Assembly (NCBI GenBank): GCA_947588775.1
Contig: CANPZQ010000032.1
Coordinates: 1-16,068 of the forward strand
DNA from: an uncultured Clostridia bacterium
Lineage (GTDB): Bacteria > Bacillota > Clostridia > Oscillospirales > Ruminococcaceae
Direction of reading: 5' to 3'
DNA length: 16,068 nt
Part shown: one piece after another, positions 7,143 to 13,391 of the stretch
Layout of the letters: each line of letters begins with the position of its first letter
Numbering within the stretch: position 1 is the first letter of the stretch
Notes under the pieces: model-generated
What the model saw: the letters and a program-made list of their open reading frames with translations, nothing else
Database searches by the model: none
What the model was told of the DNA's origin: nothing
Made by a program: the position numbers and the translations under genes

Positions 7143-8567
7143 TTACAGTATCTCCACCTCGTCCGTCTTAAGCACCTCAACCTTTGCGACGGCTTCTCTT
7201 ATCTCCGCGACGAGCTTTTCGACCTGTTCGGGGCAGCGGCCGGTGTAGAGGGTCGGCTCCAGAACGGCGGACATCTCGGCCTCCGTCATGGAAAATTCGG
7301 GGTGGGAGGCAAGCCGTTTCAGCAGGTCGCAGGGCTCGCCCTCCTTCATCTTCGCGGTCGCCTCCATCGAGCACTGTCTGATGATTTCATGGAGCTTCTG
7401 GCGGTCGCCGCCGCGCTTTACGGCCTCCATCATCAGGTTTTCGGTCGCGATGAACGGCAGGTACTCCCTTACGGCCTTATCGACGACCTTTTCGTTCACA
7501 TGCATTCCGTCGGTGACGTTCTGGGCGAGCCTTAAAATTGCGTCGGCGCAGAGATACCCCTCCGGCAGGGAAATACGGCGGTTCGCCGAATCGTCGAGGG
7601 TTCGCTCGAGCCACTGAACCGAGGCCGTCATCGGTGCGTTCATTGCGTCGGCCATCAAATATCTCGAAAGCGAGCAGATTCTCTCGCATCTCATCGGGTT
7701 GCGCTTATACGCCATCGCCGAGGAACCGATTTGGTTCTTCTCAAACGGCTCCTCTACCTGTCTGTCATGCTGCAGGAGTCTGAGGTCGTTCGCCATTCTG
7801 TAGCAGCTCTGCGCTATCGACGAGAGGACGTTTAGGATTCTCGAATCGAATTTTCGGGGATATGTCTGTCCCGAAACGGTGAAAATTCTGTCGAAGTCAA
7901 ATTCGGCGGAAATCATTCGGTTCATCTTGTCGATTTTTTCGCCGTCGCCCTCGAAGAGGTCCATAAAGCTCGCCTCGGTGCCTGTCGTTCCGCGGCAGCC
8001 TAAGAACCGGAAGCTTGAAATAACGAAGTCGAGCTCCTCCAAATCGGACATGAAATCCTGAGCCCATAGCGCGGCGCGTTTTCCGACCGTAACGAGCTGG
8101 GCGGGCTGGTAGTGGGTATAGCCGAGGGTCGGGGTGGATTTGTATTTTTCCGCGAAATCGCAAAGATTCTTTAAAACCTTTGCGACCTCGCCGCGAAGAT
8201 ATTTTAATCCGTCGCGGTAGATAATAAGGTCGGCGTTGTCGGTTACATAGCAGCTTGTCGCGCCGAGGTGAATTATTCCCGCGGCCGACGGGGCGACCTT
8301 TCCGTATGCGTAGATATGCGCCATAACGTCGTGGCGGACTTCCTTTTCGCGCTCGTGCTCGACCTCGTAGTCGATGTCGTCGATATGCGCCTCAAGCTCG
8401 GCGACCTGTTCGTCGGTGACTGGAAGCCCGAGCTTTGATTCCGCCCTCGCGAGGGCGACCCATAGCCTGCGCCATGTGCGGATTCGGGTATCCATCGAAA
8501 AGAGGTTGAGCATGTACTGCGAAGCGTAGCGGAAGCTGAGCGGGGATTCGTAAATATTTGTTGGCAT
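7143..8567 (-). CDS. purB: Adenylosuccinate lyase
   Basis: It cleaves SAICAR to AICAR in the IMP pathway and adenylosuccinate to AMP, releasing fumarate both times. The 474-residue product belongs to the long form shared by many Clostridia and eukaryotes. Motifs: HLGATSCYVTDNAD (100-113), THYQPAQLVTVGKR with catalytic H152 (151-164), and the superfamily signature GSSAMAYKRNP (281-291) with the mobile-loop serine pair S282/S283. The open frame extends 69 codons upstream to 8774, but that stretch is low-complexity Pro/Arg/Ala-rich translation of the GC-rich repeat. The ATG at 8567 has AAAGGAAA upstream and begins the conserved MPTNIYESPLSFRYAS. I see no promoter directly upstream; it may be read from purA through the structured spacer (8568-8835). 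Together with purA this gives both steps from IMP to AMP. Confidence 0.95.
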   Translation of the reverse strand: MPTNIYESPLSFRYASQYMLNLFSMDTRIRTWRRLWVALARAESKLGLPVTDEQVAELEAHIDDIDYEVEHEREKEVRHDVMAHIYAYGKVAPSAAGIIHLGATSCYVTDNADLIIYRDGLKYLRGEVAKVLKNLCDFAEKYKSTPTLGYTHYQPAQLVTVGKRAALWAQDFMSDLEELDFVISSFRFLGCRGTTGTEASFMDLFEGDGEKIDKMNRMISAEFDFDRIFTVSGQTYPRKFDSRILNVLSSIAQSCYRMANDLRLLQHDRQVEEPFEKNQIGSSAMAYKRNPMRCERICSLSRYLMADAMNAPMTASVQWLERTLDDSANRRISLPEGYLCADAILRLAQNVTDGMHVNEKVVDKAVREYLPFIATENLMMEAVKRGGDRQKLHEIIRQCSMEATAKMKEGEPCDLLKRLASHPEFSMTEAEMSAVLEPTLYTGRCPEQVEKLVAEIREAVAKVEVLKTDEVEIL

Positions 8568-8601
8568 AATTAAATTATTTCCTTTCGGGGTATGTATTTT
8601 T

Positions 8602-8637
8602 GGGGTGAGGGTATGGGAGGGCATGGGTGGGAGGGGG
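8602..8637 (+). other. G-quadruplex-like tract upstream of purB
   Basis: Seven runs of three or more G on the + strand (8602-8605, 8609-8611, 8615-8617, 8619-8621, 8625-8627, 8629-8631, 8633-8637) with loops of 1-3 nt. This easily meets the G3+N1-7 pattern for an intramolecular G-quadruplex. The G-rich strand is the template strand for purB; the mRNA leader, if any, would be C-rich. It begins 35 bp before the purB start. Confidence 0.7.
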
Positions 8638-8644
8638 CGGCTTA

Positions 8645-8719
8645 GGGCGAAGCCCCCGCCGGCCGGAGGCCGGCGCGCCGCCGCAGGCGGCGGTGCGCGA
8701 AGCGCACGGGGCTTCGCCC
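8645..8719. repeat. 75-bp perfect four-way-junction (cloverleaf) palindromic element
   Basis: Every base belongs to a stem or a 3-nt loop. The outer stem is GGGCGAAGCCCC (8645-8656) with GGGGCTTCGCCC (8708-8719), 12 bp. Inside are three hairpins abutting with no spacer: CGCCGGCC/GGCCGGCG (8657-8664/8668-8675, loop gga), CGCCGCC/GGCGGCG (8676-8682/8686-8692, loop gca), and GTGCGC/GCGCAC (8693-8698/8702-8707, loop gaa). All 33 pairs are Watson-Crick. It lies between purA and purB and contains no gene. It is likely a member of a dispersed intergenic palindromic repeat family, but no second copy is in the window. Confidence 0.85.
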
Positions 8720-8723
8720 GAAC

Positions 8724-8770
8724 CCCGGCGGTTCCGCCACGGTGCCGAAGGGGCCGCCGGGCATTTTTTT
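8724..8770 (+). terminator. Terminator-like hairpin with T7 following the cloverleaf, + strand
   Basis: Stem CCCGGCGG (8724-8731) with CCGCCGGG (8754-8761), an imperfectly self-complementary interior, then CA and seven T (8764-8770). It reads as an intrinsic terminator only on the + strand, although both neighbouring genes are on the - strand. It may end an unannotated + strand transcript or be part of the repeat element. Confidence 0.5.
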
Positions 8771-8835
8771 GCAAAGCCTCGTTTTTCCGCGAAACCCCGC
8801 CGCCCGGCTTTATTCTCCGACTATTTTATCCTCTG

Positions 8836-10110
8836 TTATCTGAAGATGATGCTTTCCCTCTCGGGGCCGACGGAAACGTAGCCGATATGGCAGCCGATTT
8901 CGCGTTCGACGTATTCGACATAGTCCTTAGCCTCTTTCGGAAGCTCGTTCCAGCTGCGGCAGCCGGAGATGTCGCACTTCCAGCCCGGCATAGAGGTCAT
9001 AACCGGCTTCGCCTCGGGCAGGACGGCGGGGAAGGGGAAGCGGTCGGTTTTTTTGCCGAAGAGCTCGTACTGCGAGCAAATCGGGATTTCGTCCATATAG
9101 CTTAAAACGTCGAGCTTTGTGAGGGCGACGGTCGTCGCTCCCTGAGTTTCTACGCCGTAGCGCGTCGCGACTATGTCAATCGGCCCGACGCGGCGGGGAC
9201 GGCCCGTTTTCGCGCCGTATTCCTCGCCCGCCTCGCGGAGCTTTTCGGCCTCCTCGCCGAACCACTCGCAGGTAAAGGGGCCTTCTCCAACACAGGAGGA
9301 ATACGCCTTTACAACGCCGACAATTTTGTCGATTTTAACCCCCGGGAGCCCCGAACCGACAGGCGCGAACGCCGCGATGGTGTTGGAGGAGGTGGTGTAT
9401 GGAACGATTCCGTAGTCGAGATCCCGAAGCGCGCCGAGCTGGGCTTCAAAGAGAATGCTCTTTCCCTCAGCAGAGGCTTTTTTAAGAAATTCCCCGGTGT
9501 CACGTACATACGGCTTGATTTTTTCGCAGTATTTCTCAATCCATTCGTTGAGGTCGTCCATCGTATAGCCCTTCGCGCCGTAGACGTTTCGGAGGGTGAG
9601 ATTTTTCCATTCCAGCAAATCCTCAAGATGCGCCTTGAGATGCTCGGGATAAAGGAGCTCGCCCGCAAGGACGGTTTTTTTGGAATATTTGTCGGCATAA
9701 AACGGCGCGATGCCCTGGCGGGTCGAGCCGTATTTTTTGTCGGCAAGGCGCGCCTCCTCGAGCCCGTCAAGCTCGCGGTGCCACGGCATAAGAAGCGAAG
9801 CGCGGTCGCTAAGCATGAGGTTTTCGGGGGAAATCTTAACCCCGCGGCTTCTGACTTCCTCGATTTCCTTTTCAAGGTTCTCCGGGTCGAGCGCGACGCC
9901 GTTTCCGAGAATATTGACGACCCCGTCGGTGAAAATCCCGGACGGCAGAAGGTGGAGGGCGAATTTGCCGTACCCGTTGATGATGGTGTGACCGGCGTTG
10001 CCGCCGCCCTGATAGCGAACGACGACGTCGTGGTCGCGGGTGATGAGGTCGACCATGCGGCCCTTGCCCTCGTCGCCCCAGTTGATTCCGACTATTGCGC
10101 AGTTTGACAT
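8836..10110 (-). CDS. purA: Adenylosuccinate synthetase
   Basis: It joins IMP and aspartate with GTP to make adenylosuccinate, the first committed step to AMP. The 424-residue protein matches the family length. Motifs: WGDEGKGR (11-18) with catalytic D13, GGGNAGHTI (35-43) with catalytic H41, GSTRQGIAP in the IMP-binding region, TGRPRRVGPID, and the guanine-recognition LTKLD motif near the C-terminal third. The frame is open for 100 codons upstream, but the ATG at 10110 starts the conserved MSNCAIVGINWGDEGKG, and AAAGGAA lies upstream. Its promoter is at 10169-10197. No convincing - strand terminator follows, so readthrough toward purB is possible. The product of PurA is the substrate of the adjacent PurB. 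Confidence 0.96.
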   Translation of the reverse strand: MSNCAIVGINWGDEGKGRMVDLITRDHDVVVRYQGGGNAGHTIINGYGKFALHLLPSGIFTDGVVNILGNGVALDPENLEKEIEEVRSRGVKISPENLMLSDRASLLMPWHRELDGLEEARLADKKYGSTRQGIAPFYADKYSKKTVLAGELLYPEHLKAHLEDLLEWKNLTLRNVYGAKGYTMDDLNEWIEKYCEKIKPYVRDTGEFLKKASAEGKSILFEAQLGALRDLDYGIVPYTTSSNTIAAFAPVGSGLPGVKIDKIVGVVKAYSSCVGEGPFTCEWFGEEAEKLREAGEEYGAKTGRPRRVGPIDIVATRYGVETQGATTVALTKLDVLSYMDEIPICSQYELFGKKTDRFPFPAVLPEAKPVMTSMPGWKCDISGCRSWNELPKEAKDYVEYVEREIGCHIGYVSVGPERESIIFR

Positions 10111-10168
10111 AAAAAACAGTTCCTTTCCTATTTGAAGTCGCAATGACAGTGTTTGCACATACAGATAT

Positions 10169-10197
10169 ATAATAGCATATTTTTTCGCGAGATACAA
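10169..10197 (-). promoter_or_regulatory. Sigma-A promoter of purA, extended -10
   Basis: On the - strand, TTGTAT (10197-10192), a 17-bp spacer and TATTAT (10174-10169) preceded by TGc. The spacer is A-rich. The leader to the purA start is about 50 nt. A sequence resembling half of a PurR box (TTTTCCGAA) lies just upstream of the -35 on the - strand, too weak to call. Confidence 0.75.
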
Positions 10198-10279
10198 TAG
10201 GGTTTCGGAAAAAATGTTGGGGGTTGAATGTCCACATAGTCTGACAGCTGAACATTTGTTTTTTGTCATATGAACGCCA

Positions 10280-10363
10280 GCCGCGGCGAATGGGGCGGGG
10301 TGGGCGGGTGGGTGGCGGGCAGGGACTTGGAAGGCTGCAGAAGGAAGCCCCATTCGCCGCGGC
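10280..10363. repeat. Stem-loop element 1: 17-bp perfect arms, 50-nt G-rich loop
   Basis: Arms at 10280-10296 (GCCGCGGCGAATGGGGC) and 10347-10363 are perfect reverse complements; the spacer is exactly 50 nt (10297-10346). The first half of the spacer is G-runs on the + strand, including GGGCGGGTGGGTGG (10302-10315), which fits a G-quadruplex. It lies about 80 bp upstream of the purA -35 box and is not part of the purA mRNA from that promoter. Compare the element at 10564-10645. Confidence 0.8.
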
Positions 10364-10461
10364 GGTTTTCGGCGCAGCGAAAAGCAGAATGTCATTGTAC
10401 AAAAGCGCATAGAAACAGATGCAGTGCGAAATTTTAATCTTTCTGCAAAGCCTGCCCCTCA

Positions 10462-10503
10462 CCCGTCCCCACTCCGCCCCACAAGGGGGCTCCGGGGGAC
10501 GGG
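10462..10503. repeat. 42-nt imperfect GC-rich hairpin
   Basis: CCCGTCCCC (10462-10470) pairs with GGGGACGGG (10495-10503); inside, GCCCC (10476-10480) pairs with GGGGC (10486-10490) around a 5-nt loop, with a small internal loop between the two stems. There is no T-run on either side, so it is not an obvious terminator. A further G-run tract follows on the + strand (about 10516-10547) and a 6-bp hairpin GGGCTT/AAGCCC (10545-10550/10558-10563). Confidence 0.6.
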
Positions 10504-10563
10504 ATTCGGCTCAGGCCGGGGGATTGGGCGCGCGGGTTGTTTTGGGGCTTCGTGCATAAGCCC

Positions 10564-10645
10564 GGCGCGGCGGAAAAGCTGTTGCGTCGGTCCCACCCAC
10601 CCGCCCCCATAGCCTCCTGCCCTTCCCCCGCTTTTCCGCCGCGCC
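10564..10645. repeat. Stem-loop element 2: 16-bp perfect arms, 50-nt C-rich loop
   Basis: Arms GGCGCGGCGGAAAAGC (10564-10579) and GCTTTTCCGCCGCGCC (10630-10645) are perfect reverse complements with a spacer of exactly 50 nt (10580-10629). The spacer is C-rich on the + strand, so G-rich on the - strand, and contains the complement of the 14-nt string found in element 1 (at 10593-10606). It lies between the GH127 terminator and the region upstream of purA, with no gene. A near copy of its left arm (14 of 16 bases) is at 10371-10386, just beyond element 1. Confidence 0.8.
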
Positions 10646-10660
10646 TTCCTCCCGCACCTC

Positions 10661-10696
10661 AAAAAATCCCCCCGCGGCCCATTTCACCGCGGGGGG
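10661..10696 (-). terminator. Rho-independent terminator of the GH127 gene
   Basis: On the - strand, perfect 10-bp stem CCCCCCGCGG/CCGCGGGGGG (10668-10677 with 10687-10696) around a 9-nt loop, followed by ATTTTTT. It starts 15 bp after the GH127 stop and isolates this gene from the structured spacer and purA. Confidence 0.9.
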
Positions 10697-10711
10697 TTTC
10701 AATCCCACCTA

Positions 10712-12517
10712 TTATTTAACCTTCCAATAAATCCCGTACCGCTCTTCAACGAGATAATACGGCACGAACGTCTTTCCGGCGAGCTCGAATTCGGTCGGGC
10801 CGGTGCGGCGGATGAACTTCTCGGGCTCGGATTTAAGCCGCTCGAGCGTGCAGGGAAGCTCCAGAACGCCGTCCGAAACGCTCTTTTCGGGAATCGCGAC
10901 CGCAACTCCCGTGCGGGTTTGGGTCATTTCCTCCTTCCCGAGCTTCGCCGCTAAGAGCCACGGCCCGAATTTCAGTGCGAACGCGCCGCCGTCCGAAAGC
11001 TCCTTGACTTCGAGCTTCGGGCTGAGGGATACCGTCACAACGTCGCCGCTTCTGACTTCGATATGCGTGAAGCCGCCGGCCGCTTCGGAGTCGGTCGGAA
11101 CGCCGTTCACCGAAACCGCAAAGCCGTCCGACCACTCCGGAATCCTGAGAAGCAGCGTCATGTCGCAGCCGACATCAAGCGTAACCCGCCCGCTCTGCGC
11201 GACGTCCTCTTCCATCTTCATGGAAACGCCGCCGCAGGAAAGCTCGCAGGAGAGATATTTCGTCACCCATACCGCCTCGGGGTTTCTGAAGAAGATCGAA
11301 TCGCCGAGCTTCGTGAAGTTTTCCATTCCGCTGCCGGTGCAGCACCAGAAATCCTCCCAACGGCTTGAAAATACCTTGAAATATCCCGTCGCCATCGACT
11401 GGAAGTAGGTCGTCATGCCGGTTTCGGGGTTCTGTGAAGCGAGAATGTGGTTGATGAAGGCGTTTTCGAGGTAGTCGGCATATTTTTTCTCGCCGGTGAA
11501 TTTAAAGAGCTCCCGCGTGAGCTTGAGCATGTTGTAGACGTTGCAGGTTTCGCAGTTGCAGTTCGTGCGGTTGCGGTCGAGGGCGTCATCGTCGCGGAAG
11601 TGCTCCCACTCGCTGTTTCCGCCCGTGTGGTATGTATGATGGGAAAGGACGTTGTCCCAGAACGCCATCGCGACGGCGGCATAGCGGGTGCAGTCGGTAT
11701 CCCTCCCGAAAAGCTGATAACGCCGGAACGCGCCGATTATTTTCGGGATAGTCGTGTTCGCGTGGAGCCCGGTGAGGCAGTTTTTCCCGCCGTTGAGAAT
11801 GCGGTCGAAAAGCTCTTCTTCGTCGAACGCGTGCGCCGCGTCGGCGTATTTTTTGTCCTCGGTGACGCGGTAGAGCTCGTACATCACGTCGTTCATTCCG
11901 CCGTATTCGGTGTTCAGGACGGTTTTGCGGACCTCCTCCGACCATCCCGAAACGCGGCCGCATACCCAATCCCCGAGCTTGACGGCGATTTCGAGGGCCT
12001 TATCCATTCCCGCGACGTCGTAGGCGGCAATCAGCCCGGCGAGAATTTTGTGCATCGTGTACCACGGCACCCACGCCACGGTGATGATGTTTTCGTTGCC
12101 GCGCCCCTGCTCGACGAGGTCGAACTGGATTTCGGGGTTTTCGGGGTCGGAAACGCGCCCCGCCCATAAAAATCCGTTTTCAAGCTGGCACTCCGAGAGC
12201 CCGTCGAGAATATCGGATAATTTTTGGCGAAGTTTAAGTTTGACGGATTCTGAGATGCCCGGATTGACGCATGCCTGCGCGAGGGCGGTAAAGTAATGCC
12301 CCATCGCGTGTCCGCCGATTAAGTGGGATTCCCACCCGCCGTACGGCTTCGCCGAAGTCGGAAGCCCGGCGTTAAGCCGAAATCCCGCAAGAACGCGGTC
12401 GTTTTCAAACGCAAGAAGATAGTCTACCTCCTTCTCAAGCGCGTTCACGCAGTATGCGTCGTTCATCTTTACGCTGCCCAGCGGCAGCGACTGAATGTCG
12501 GTAAATTCTTTTATCAT
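10712..12517 (-). CDS. GH127 family (DUF1680) beta-L-arabinofuranosidase-like glycoside hydrolase
   Basis: A 601-residue cytoplasmic enzyme (no signal peptide) of the GH127 type, which removes beta-L-arabinofuranose from plant-derived or glycoprotein-derived oligosaccharides. The zinc/catalytic cysteine set known from the Bifidobacterium enzyme HypBA1 is visible: CNCETCN (320-326) supplies E323 and C325, and FWCCTGSGMEN (390-400) supplies C392 and C393. An alpha/alpha barrel spans about 1-410, then a beta-rich C-terminal domain. Other family blocks: GGWESHLIGGHAMGHY (60-75), ITVAWVPWYTMHKI (145-158) and HTGGNSEWEHF (297-307). The ATG at 12517 is preceded by AGGAGG. It has its own promoter and terminator and is monocistronic. 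The family includes GH146-like relatives, so the exact sugar is inferred. No transporter gene is beside it. Confidence 0.9.
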   Translation of the reverse strand: MIKEFTDIQSLPLGSVKMNDAYCVNALEKEVDYLLAFENDRVLAGFRLNAGLPTSAKPYGGWESHLIGGHAMGHYFTALAQACVNPGISESVKLKLRQKLSDILDGLSECQLENGFLWAGRVSDPENPEIQFDLVEQGRGNENIITVAWVPWYTMHKILAGLIAAYDVAGMDKALEIAVKLGDWVCGRVSGWSEEVRKTVLNTEYGGMNDVMYELYRVTEDKKYADAAHAFDEEELFDRILNGGKNCLTGLHANTTIPKIIGAFRRYQLFGRDTDCTRYAAVAMAFWDNVLSHHTYHTGGNSEWEHFRDDDALDRNRTNCNCETCNVYNMLKLTRELFKFTGEKKYADYLENAFINHILASQNPETGMTTYFQSMATGYFKVFSSRWEDFWCCTGSGMENFTKLGDSIFFRNPEAVWVTKYLSCELSCGGVSMKMEEDVAQSGRVTLDVGCDMTLLLRIPEWSDGFAVSVNGVPTDSEAAGGFTHIEVRSGDVVTVSLSPKLEVKELSDGGAFALKFGPWLLAAKLGKEEMTQTRTGVAVAIPEKSVSDGVLELPCTLERLKSEPEKFIRRTGPTEFELAGKTFVPYYLVEERYGIYWKVK

Positions 12518-12574
12518 TGATAAATCCTCCTGAAAATTTTTCCCGCAAGCCCCACGAACGAAGTTGCCTGATAT

Positions 12575-12603
12575 ATTTTAGCACATTTTTCGGGGAAATG
12601 CAA
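12575..12603 (-). promoter_or_regulatory. Sigma-A promoter of the GH127 gene, extended -10
   Basis: On the - strand, TTGCAT (12603-12598), 17-bp spacer, TAAAAT (12580-12575) preceded by TGc. The -35 box and spacing match those of the apgM promoter. It abuts the G-rich inverted-repeat element at 12603-12671. Confidence 0.78.
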
Positions 12604-12671
12604 TGGGGAAAGGGAGGGCCTGTGCGGGATTTTCGGCGAGGTGGGTGGGTTGGGGGAAGGGTGTTCCCCAT
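12603..12671. repeat. G-rich stem-loop element 3, 8-bp arms
   Basis: ATGGGGAA (12603-12610) and TTCCCCAT (12664-12671) flank a 53-nt spacer that is G-rich on the + strand. It shares GGTGGGTGGG (12640-12649) and GGGGGAAGGG (12652-12661) with element 2, where they occur on the - strand in the other order. It sits directly upstream of the GH127 -35 box. The arms are much shorter than in elements 1 and 2, so membership in one family is tentative. Confidence 0.55.
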
Positions 12672-12689
12672 ACTTAAAGACCCGCAAAC

Positions 12690-13030
12690 CATTCCCACAC
12701 TTACAATATAGATAAGACAATCTCTCGTCTCGCCTCAACTCTTATACTCAAAAATGACCCAAGTGTCGATTCTTATGCTTGAACAATAAATCCAGAACCG
12801 TAGGCAGGAAATCGAAATCTATATTCTTTTGTCGGCAAGGTGGACTTACCCGAACTCTCGCCCGACCTGTCCGGCACCGTGAAACGCTGGACGGGAATGG
12901 CAAATTTTTTCACTTCATATGCTTTCTCATCTCACATAAGCTAATGCTCATGTACGGTAAAGTAGCATAACAAACAAAACTGATATAGACAGTCGCCCGC
13001 GCTATTCCGAGTAAGATAAACATGAATGAA
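12690..13030. other. Gene-free stretch, lower GC, possible remnant sequence
   Basis: I find no supported gene here. Base composition is visibly more AT-rich than the DNA to the left, which suggests the edge of an inserted segment. An open stretch without a start codon (12804-12941, + strand) reads like a plausible protein piece (VDLPELSPDLSGTVKRWTG in its middle), and another frame is open from 12779 to 12970; neither has a ribosome site and I do not recognise a family. It may be a decayed gene. Confidence 0.4.
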
Positions 13031-13031
13031 T

Positions 13032-13310
13032 CGCTCTGTCGAGGACAAATCGTCAGAGCGTCTTTTATCCGACATGGACTGAGAATTATTTGATTAACCG
13101 TCTTAAAGGACGGTAGATTTCTTCACATTTGAGTAGTACAATACTACCGAATTCGGTATAAACGGAGCAAGCAGGGCGTTTGTATATACAAACGTTCAAA
13201 ACGAACTTCCGGCGTTGTCGCCGGAAATCCGTTTTTGCTTGCCGGGGCAGCACCTCAGACCCTTTGAACAGCCCCTGCCGGGGCCGGCTGCGCGTTCAGA
13301 AACCGAACGC
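13032..13310. repeat. Cluster of eight hairpins/palindromes
   Basis: Consecutive inverted repeats: CGCTCTG/CAGAGCG (13032-13060, followed by TCTTTTAT and so terminator-like on +), ACCGTC/GACGGT (13097-13114), GTAGTA/TACTAC (13133-13147), palindrome TACCGAATTCGGTA (13145-13158), 18-bp palindrome (13177-13194), TTCCGGCG/CGCCGGAA with outer AAAACG/CGTTTT (13198-13235), GCCCC/GGGGC (13271-13284) and GCGTTC/GAACGC (13292-13310). No gene fits here. Such density is typical of structured RNA leaders, transfer or single-strand origins, and recombination sites; which applies is not decided by sequence. Confidence 0.65.
13167..13242. other. Three-way-junction structure
   Basis: A closing stem GCAAGCA (13167-13173) with TGCTTGC (13236-13242) encloses two hairpins: the perfect 18-bp palindrome CGTTTGTATATACAAACG (13177-13194), and a two-tier hairpin AAAACG/CGTTTT (13198-13203/13230-13235) plus TTCCGGCG/CGCCGGAA (13207-13214/13219-13226) with a symmetrical 3x3 internal loop. 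Only short linkers remain (13174-13176 and 13195-13197). The 18-bp palindrome alone could also be a TetR-type operator. Confidence 0.6.
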
Positions 13311-13321
13311 TGTTGCATAAT

Positions 13322-13361
13322 AAAGCCGCTGGACGGAAAAATCCCCTTCCGGCGGCTTTTT
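13322..13361. terminator. Terminator downstream of the MATE efflux gene
   Basis: AAAGCCGC (13322-13329) pairs with GCGGCTTT (13352-13359), and inside CGGAA pairs with TTCCG with a 4-nt bulge. On the + strand it runs into TTTTTA; on the - strand into TTTATTAT. It lies 31 bp after the MATE stop, so it should end the MarR-MATE transcript. Confidence 0.75.
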
Positions 13362-13391
13362 ACCTTATTGTCCAAATACTTCTTGTTTGCA

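Noticed and set aside
8568..8774. 69-codon N-terminal extension of purB
   Set aside because: It translates the GC-rich palindromic repeat into low-complexity Pro/Arg/Ala sequence; the conserved protein and a ribosome site begin at 8567.
10111..10410. 100-codon N-terminal extension of purA
   Set aside because: It would run through the promoter and stem-loop element 1; the family start and the ribosome site are at 10110.
11447..12169. 240-codon antisense open frame within the GH127 gene
   Set aside because: Shadow of the real gene, which has conserved zinc ligands in its own frame.
12779..12970. 63-codon + strand frame in the gene-free stretch
   Set aside because: No ribosome site or family; a different frame of the same bases looks at least as protein-like, so it may be a remnant.
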